Source of the DNA: J054 sp051008735
Lineage (GTDB): Bacteria; Pseudomonadota; Gammaproteobacteria; Steroidobacterales; GCA-2729495
DNA: 17,720 bases
Assembly: GCA_051008735.1 (NCBI GenBank)
Contig: JBPCXH010000216.1
Location: 1 to 17,720, forward strand
Direction: 5' to 3'
A program made the translations under genes and the position numbers. This document shows positions 14,529-17,720 of the stretch, piece by piece. The notes under the pieces are model-generated. The model was not told the DNA's origin. It ran no database searches and saw only the letters and a list, made by a program, of their open reading frames with translations. Every line of letters starts with the position of its first letter. Position 1 is the first letter of the stretch.

Positions 14529-14819
14529 TCATGCTCTGGGCAGGCGCAGGATGACCCGCAAGCGCCGCCAGCTGTGGCTTGCCTGCCGGGATGCCCGGAT
14601 CAGCGCGTAATGGCGGGAACCGTCTTGTGCTTGCCAGGCCAGACCGGCCAGCTGCCCCGCCAGCCAGGCCTGGCGCAGCTCTGCCCTGATCCAGGCGCCT
14701 GACCACAGCTGCAGCTGCCAGCCCGACGACCCGACTCGTGCCTGGCGGACGCTGTAACGCCAGCCAAGCCGGCTACAGCTCAGCTCCAGAACGCCCGAGA
14801 AGCCGTTGAACCAGTTCAT
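14529..14819 (-). CDS. short YgfX/CptA-like protein lacking the N-terminal membrane part
   Basis: The 96-residue protein sits directly after sdhE, where YgfX (CptA) is normally encoded. Its C-terminal half (WQLQLWSGAWIRAEL, then WRRLRVILR at the end) resembles the C-terminal part of YgfX proteins, which are membrane proteins of about 130-150 aa with two N-terminal helices. Here no membrane helix is visible: the N-terminus (MNWFNGFSGVLEL) is short and the rest is Trp/Arg-rich. The ATG at 14819 lies 47 bases inside sdhE; no ATG, GTG or TTG occurs in frame for some distance after it. It may be a truncated or diverged YgfX, possibly non-functional. The E. coli toxin-like role of YgfX is itself uncertain. 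Assignment is by context and weak similarity. Confidence 0.6.
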   Translation of the reverse strand: MNWFNGFSGVLELSCSRLGWRYSVRQARVGSSGWQLQLWSGAWIRAELRQAWLAGQLAGLAWQAQDGSRHYALIRASRQASHSWRRLRVILRLPRA

Positions 14820-15033
14820 GCAGATCTGGATCTTCAGACCTGACGCGCTCTGTTAACAAGGACAGAATCTCGGGATCCTGCAAACTTAACAGGTCTTCGA
14901 AGGCCTGCTGCTGGGCCGGACTGGACGACTCGAAAGTCCTTTCCATGAAGGCCATCAGCAACTCGTCCAGCTCACGCATGCCGCGGCGGCACCGCCAGCG
15001 CAGGCGGCGCAGTTCCACGGGGTCGCGGGCCAT
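14773..15033 (-). CDS. sdhE: FAD assembly factor SdhE (YgfY/CptB)
   Basis: SdhE promotes covalent attachment of FAD to SdhA. The 86-aa length is typical. The key RGxxE motif is present at Arg17-Gly18-Met19-Arg20-Glu21, and the following helices (LDELLMAFME; FEDLLSLQDPEILSLL) match the small all-helical fold. It starts at ATG 15033, four bases after the sdhB stop, so it should be co-expressed with its substrate. The ribosome binding site is weak. An operon place right behind sdhAB is common outside the enterics and strongly supports the call. Confidence 0.95.
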   Translation of the reverse strand: MARDPVELRRLRWRCRRGMRELDELLMAFMERTFESSSPAQQQAFEDLLSLQDPEILSLLTERVRSEDPDLHELVQRLLGRSGAEL

Positions 15034-15037
15034 CCGT

Positions 15038-15820
15038 TCAGAGACGGCGCAGCGCGATCATTTGCTTGATCTCGCCTATGGCGCGCGCCGGATTCAGATC
15101 TTTGGGGCAGGCATTGGTGCAATTCATGATCGTGTGGCAGCGATACAGTCGGAACGGGTCTTCCAGTTCATCCAGTCGCTCGCCTGTGGCTTCATCGCGC
15201 GTATCCACCAGCCAGCGATAGGAAGCCAGCAGGGCTGCCGGCCCGAGGTAACGATCGCTGTTCCACCAGTAACTCGGGCAACTCGTCGAACAGCAGGCAC
15301 ACAAAATGCACGCCGAGGGCGAATCAATCAGTTCCTGGTCGTCTTTAGACTGCAGCCGTTCGCTGTCGGGCGGCGCCGGCGTGCGAGTCTGCAGCCAGGG
15401 CTTGATAGAGGCGTATTGCGCATAGAAGTTAGTGAGATCAGGCACCAGGTCCTTAATCACGGGCATGTGCGGTAGCGGATAAATCTTGACGTCGCCGCCG
15501 ACATCCTCAATTGCCTGAGTACAGGCCAGCGTATTGCCACCATCAATATTCATGGCACAGGAACCGCAAATACCTTCCCGGCAGGAACGCCGAAAGGTCA
15601 GCGTCGAATCAATCTCATTCTTGATCTTGATCAGCGCGTCCAGAACCATCGGACCGCATTGATCCAGGTCGACTTCATAAGTATCCACGCGGGGATTCTT
15701 GCCGGAGTCCGGGTCATAACGGTAAACCGCAAAGCGGCGCACGTTCACGGCGCCCGCTGGTGCCTTGTGCGTTTTGCCTTGTTGAACCCGGGAGTTACGG
15801 GGTAAGCGAAATTCAGCCAT
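15038..15820 (-). CDS. sdhB: succinate dehydrogenase iron-sulfur subunit SdhB
   Basis: SdhB passes electrons from SdhA to the membrane anchor through three Fe-S clusters. The 260-aa protein has the [2Fe-2S] cysteines 80, 85, 88 and 100 (CREGICGSC), the [4Fe-4S] set CILCACC at 171-177, and the [3Fe-4S] set Cys181, 228 and 234, with Cys238 completing the second motif. It has the N-terminal extension MAEFRLPRNS...GKTHKAP seen in Xanthomonas-like, alphaproteobacterial and mitochondrial SdhB; E. coli SdhB is about 238 aa. ATG 15820 is chosen, preceded by AGAGAG; the frame runs on to 15895 into sdhA but without homology. One oddity: CPKDLNP at 238-244 has Asp where CPKGLNP is usual; related fumarate reductases vary here. 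Confidence 0.97.
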   Translation of the reverse strand: MAEFRLPRNSRVQQGKTHKAPAGAVNVRRFAVYRYDPDSGKNPRVDTYEVDLDQCGPMVLDALIKIKNEIDSTLTFRRSCREGICGSCAMNIDGGNTLACTQAIEDVGGDVKIYPLPHMPVIKDLVPDLTNFYAQYASIKPWLQTRTPAPPDSERLQSKDDQELIDSPSACILCACCSTSCPSYWWNSDRYLGPAALLASYRWLVDTRDEATGERLDELEDPFRLYRCHTIMNCTNACPKDLNPARAIGEIKQMIALRRL

Positions 15821-15857
15821 GAGTCTCTCTATAAGTCTGGGGGCGTGTGCCTGAAAA

Positions 15858-17642
15858 CTAGTAAACGCGAGCCTTTGGAGGAACGGTCTCGACATCGTCC
15901 GTCAGGGTGTCGAGATTGACGGGACGATAGTTCAGCTGGATCTGCCAGTCCGCCTGCAAACGGGACAGGCTGTGCTTCATCCAGTGCACGTCGTCGCGAT
16001 CCGGATAATCCTCCCGGGCCTGGGCACCGCGGCTTTCCTTACGCGCCACGGCCGATTCAATGGTCGCCATGGCCTGGCCGAGGAGATTATCCAGCTCCAT
16101 AGTCTCGATCAGATCCGTGTTCCAGATCAGACTGCGATCAGCAACCCGCACGTCGGCAAAACTCTCTGCGGTCTGCCTTAACTTGTCGATGCCTTCCTGC
16201 AAGGAATCGCCGGTGCGGAACACAGCCGCGTGGTTCTGCATGATCTTTTGCATTTCCAGACGAATTTCTGCCGTCGTTCGACTGCCGTTGGCATGTCGCA
16301 ACTTGTCCAGCCTGGAGACGGCGTAATCACCGGCATCAGCCGGCAAGGCCCGTTGACGTGAACCGCCTTTCAATTGATCTGCACAGCGATTAGCGGCCGC
16401 CCGACCGAAGACCACCAGATCAAGGAGTGAGTTAGAACCCAGCCTGTTGGCGCCGTGAACGGAAACACAGGCCGCTTCGCCAACAGCCATCAGGCCAGGT
16501 ACGGGCACACTCATATCGTCGCCCTTGGTGGTCAGCACTTCGCCGTGCACGTTGGTCGGAATACCGCCCATGTTGTAGTGCACCGTGGGCAACACCGGGA
16601 TTGGCTGCTTGGTTACATCAACGCCGGCAAAAATCCTGGCCGTTTCGGCGATACCCGGCAGGCGCTCATCAATGACATCCGGGCCCAGGTGCTCCAGGTG
16701 CAGGAAGATATGATCCTTTTCCTGACCCACACCCCGGCCTTCCTGAATCTCCACCGTCATGGAACGACTGACCACATCACGGGATGCCAGGTCCTTCGCG
16801 TTGGGCGCATAACGCTCCATGAAGCGCTCACCGTCGCTGTTGGTGAGATAGCCGCCCTCACCGCGGGAACCTTCAGTAATCAGGCAACCCGAGCCATAAA
16901 TACCCGTTGGGTGGAACTGCACGAATTCCATATCCTGCAATGGCAGGCCGGCGCGCTGCACCATGGCGTTGCCATCACCCGTGCAGGTGTGCGCAGAAGT
17001 GCAGGAGAAGAAAGCGCGTCCATAGCCACCCGTGGCCATAATGACCCGCTGGGCACGGAAACGATGCAGGGTCCCTTCGGCCATATCCATGGCAATCACG
17101 CCGCGACACTCGCCGTCTTCCATGATCAGGTCGATGGCAAAATATTCGATATAGAACGTTGCTTCGTGCTTAAGGGATTGCTGATAGAGCGTGTGCAGCA
17201 TGGCGTGACCGGTTCGGTCCGCGGCGGCGCAGGTTCGCTGGGCCGTGCCTTCACCAAAATTGGTGGTCATGCCGCCAAAGGGTCGCTGATAGATGCGCCC
17301 GTCTTCGGTGCGCGAGAACGGCACGCCGTAGTGCTCCAGTTCGATAATCGCGTCCGGGGCTTCCTTACACATGTACTCGATGGCGTCCTGGTCACCGAGC
17401 CAGTCAGAACCCTTGACCGTGTCGTACATATGCCAGCGCCAGTCGTCCTCACCCATATTTCCCAGGGCAGCACTGATGCCCCCCTGGGCAGCAACGGTGT
17501 GACTGCGCGTCGGAAAAACTTTGCTGATGCAAGCGGTACTCAGGCCGGCTTCGGCCAGACCGAAAGTGGCTCGAAGACCGGCACCGCCGGCATCCACTAC
17601 GACAACGTCATAACTGTGATCGATGAACTCGTAAGCGCTCAT
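15858..17642 (-). CDS. sdhA: succinate dehydrogenase flavoprotein subunit SdhA
   Basis: SdhA oxidises succinate to fumarate on a covalently bound FAD in complex II. The 594-aa protein is full length. His48 in SHTVAAQGG is the FAD attachment site. Active-site segments are intact: HPTG with His244, RGEGG at 260, Arg288 in ASRDVV, HYNMGG near 356, and GANRLGSNSLLDLVVFGRAA. The striking exception is the N-terminal dinucleotide-binding motif, which reads VVVDAGGAG (residues 14-22) instead of the near-universal VVGAGGAG form: the first glycine is Asp17 (codon GAT). This could be a base-call or assembly error, a damaging mutation, or a tolerated variant. ATG 17642 has GGGAG seven bases upstream and overlaps the preceding stop (ATGA). 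sdhB follows after 37 bases. Confidence 0.97.
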   Translation of the reverse strand: MSAYEFIDHSYDVVVVDAGGAGLRATFGLAEAGLSTACISKVFPTRSHTVAAQGGISAALGNMGEDDWRWHMYDTVKGSDWLGDQDAIEYMCKEAPDAIIELEHYGVPFSRTEDGRIYQRPFGGMTTNFGEGTAQRTCAAADRTGHAMLHTLYQQSLKHEATFYIEYFAIDLIMEDGECRGVIAMDMAEGTLHRFRAQRVIMATGGYGRAFFSCTSAHTCTGDGNAMVQRAGLPLQDMEFVQFHPTGIYGSGCLITEGSRGEGGYLTNSDGERFMERYAPNAKDLASRDVVSRSMTVEIQEGRGVGQEKDHIFLHLEHLGPDVIDERLPGIAETARIFAGVDVTKQPIPVLPTVHYNMGGIPTNVHGEVLTTKGDDMSVPVPGLMAVGEAACVSVHGANRLGSNSLLDLVVFGRAAANRCADQLKGGSRQRALPADAGDYAVSRLDKLRHANGSRTTAEIRLEMQKIMQNHAAVFRTGDSLQEGIDKLRQTAESFADVRVADRSLIWNTDLIETMELDNLLGQAMATIESAVARKESRGAQAREDYPDRDDVHWMKHSLSRLQADWQIQLNYRPVNLDTLTDDVETVPPKARVY

Positions 17643-17720
17643 GTACCGGCTCCCACTGACACGGCGATGATGGCGTAAATACTGCCGACTGTTACCAGCA
17701 CATGGATTAACTGCACGCTA
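17639..17720 (-). CDS. sdhD: C-terminal end of probable SdhD membrane anchor (partial)
   Basis: An open frame enters from the window edge and ends at a TGA that overlaps the sdhA ATG (ATGA). The 26 visible residues start SVQLIHVLVTVGSIYAI and finish AVSVGAGT. They form one hydrophobic helix that can be lined up with the last helix of E. coli SdhD, which also has a Tyr in the middle. SdhD normally precedes sdhA, which fits. Too little is visible for certainty, and a different small membrane subunit is not excluded. Confidence 0.68.
   Translation of the reverse strand, partial: SVQLIHVLVTVGSIYAIIAVSVGAGT

Noticed and set aside
16455..17678. Long plus-strand open frame (407 codons) opposite sdhA
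   Set aside because: It mirrors the sdhA coding frame and is His/Gly/Ala-rich without domains, typical of an antisense shadow.

Overview
The window is a dense, single-strand block of bacterial housekeeping genes. All 23 recognisable genes lie on the minus strand, so transcription runs from high to low coordinates. The gene set and order (rpoE-rseA-rseB-rseC, lepA-lepB-DUF4845-rnc-era-recO-pdxJ-acpS) are those of a gammaproteobacterium outside the enteric group. The anti-sigma factor resembles MucA/RseA. The SdhB has the longer N-terminus seen in Xanthomonas-like, alphaproteobacterial and mitochondrial enzymes. GC content looks moderately high. I cannot name the genus from sequence alone. No tRNA, rRNA, insertion sequence, CRISPR array, phage gene or clear Rho-independent terminator was seen, and no gene-free gap exceeds about 140 bases.

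Region 1 (17720 to about 14530) is the succinate dehydrogenase operon: the last residues of a probable SdhD, then SdhA, SdhB, the flavinylation factor SdhE and a short YgfX/CptA-like protein without its usual membrane part. Region 2 (14492 to 11531) is the envelope-stress unit: a sigma-E-type promoter, rpoE, rseA, rseB, rseC and a DUF836 glutaredoxin-like protein. The periplasmic protease gene mucD/degP and the nadB gene, which flank this unit in Pseudomonas, are absent. Region 3 (11508 to 4927) carries translation, secretion and RNA-processing genes: lepA, a possible 33-residue small ORF, lepB, DUF4845, rnc, era, recO, pdxJ and acpS. Region 4 (4923 to 1) holds a PolB-like 3'-5' exonuclease, rlmD, a YkuD-domain protein with no signal peptide, nagZ, hpt and an almost complete S-methyl-5'-thioinosine phosphorylase.

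Genes are tightly packed, often overlapping by 1 to 11 bases, and several start with GTG or TTG. Two themes stand out. In region 4, NagZ and the YkuD protein both fit cytoplasmic peptidoglycan recycling, while the phosphorylase releases hypoxanthine that Hpt can salvage. In region 2, the rpoE promoter matches the sigma-E consensus, so the sigma factor probably activates its own operon.

Most of the window is ordinary. The points most worth checking are a Gly-to-Asp change in the first glycine of the SdhA FAD-binding motif, the truncated YgfX-like gene, the small ORF that exactly bridges lepA and lepB, the signal-less YkuD protein beside nagZ, and the missing mucD/nadB. I did not find convincing evidence of a wholly new system.
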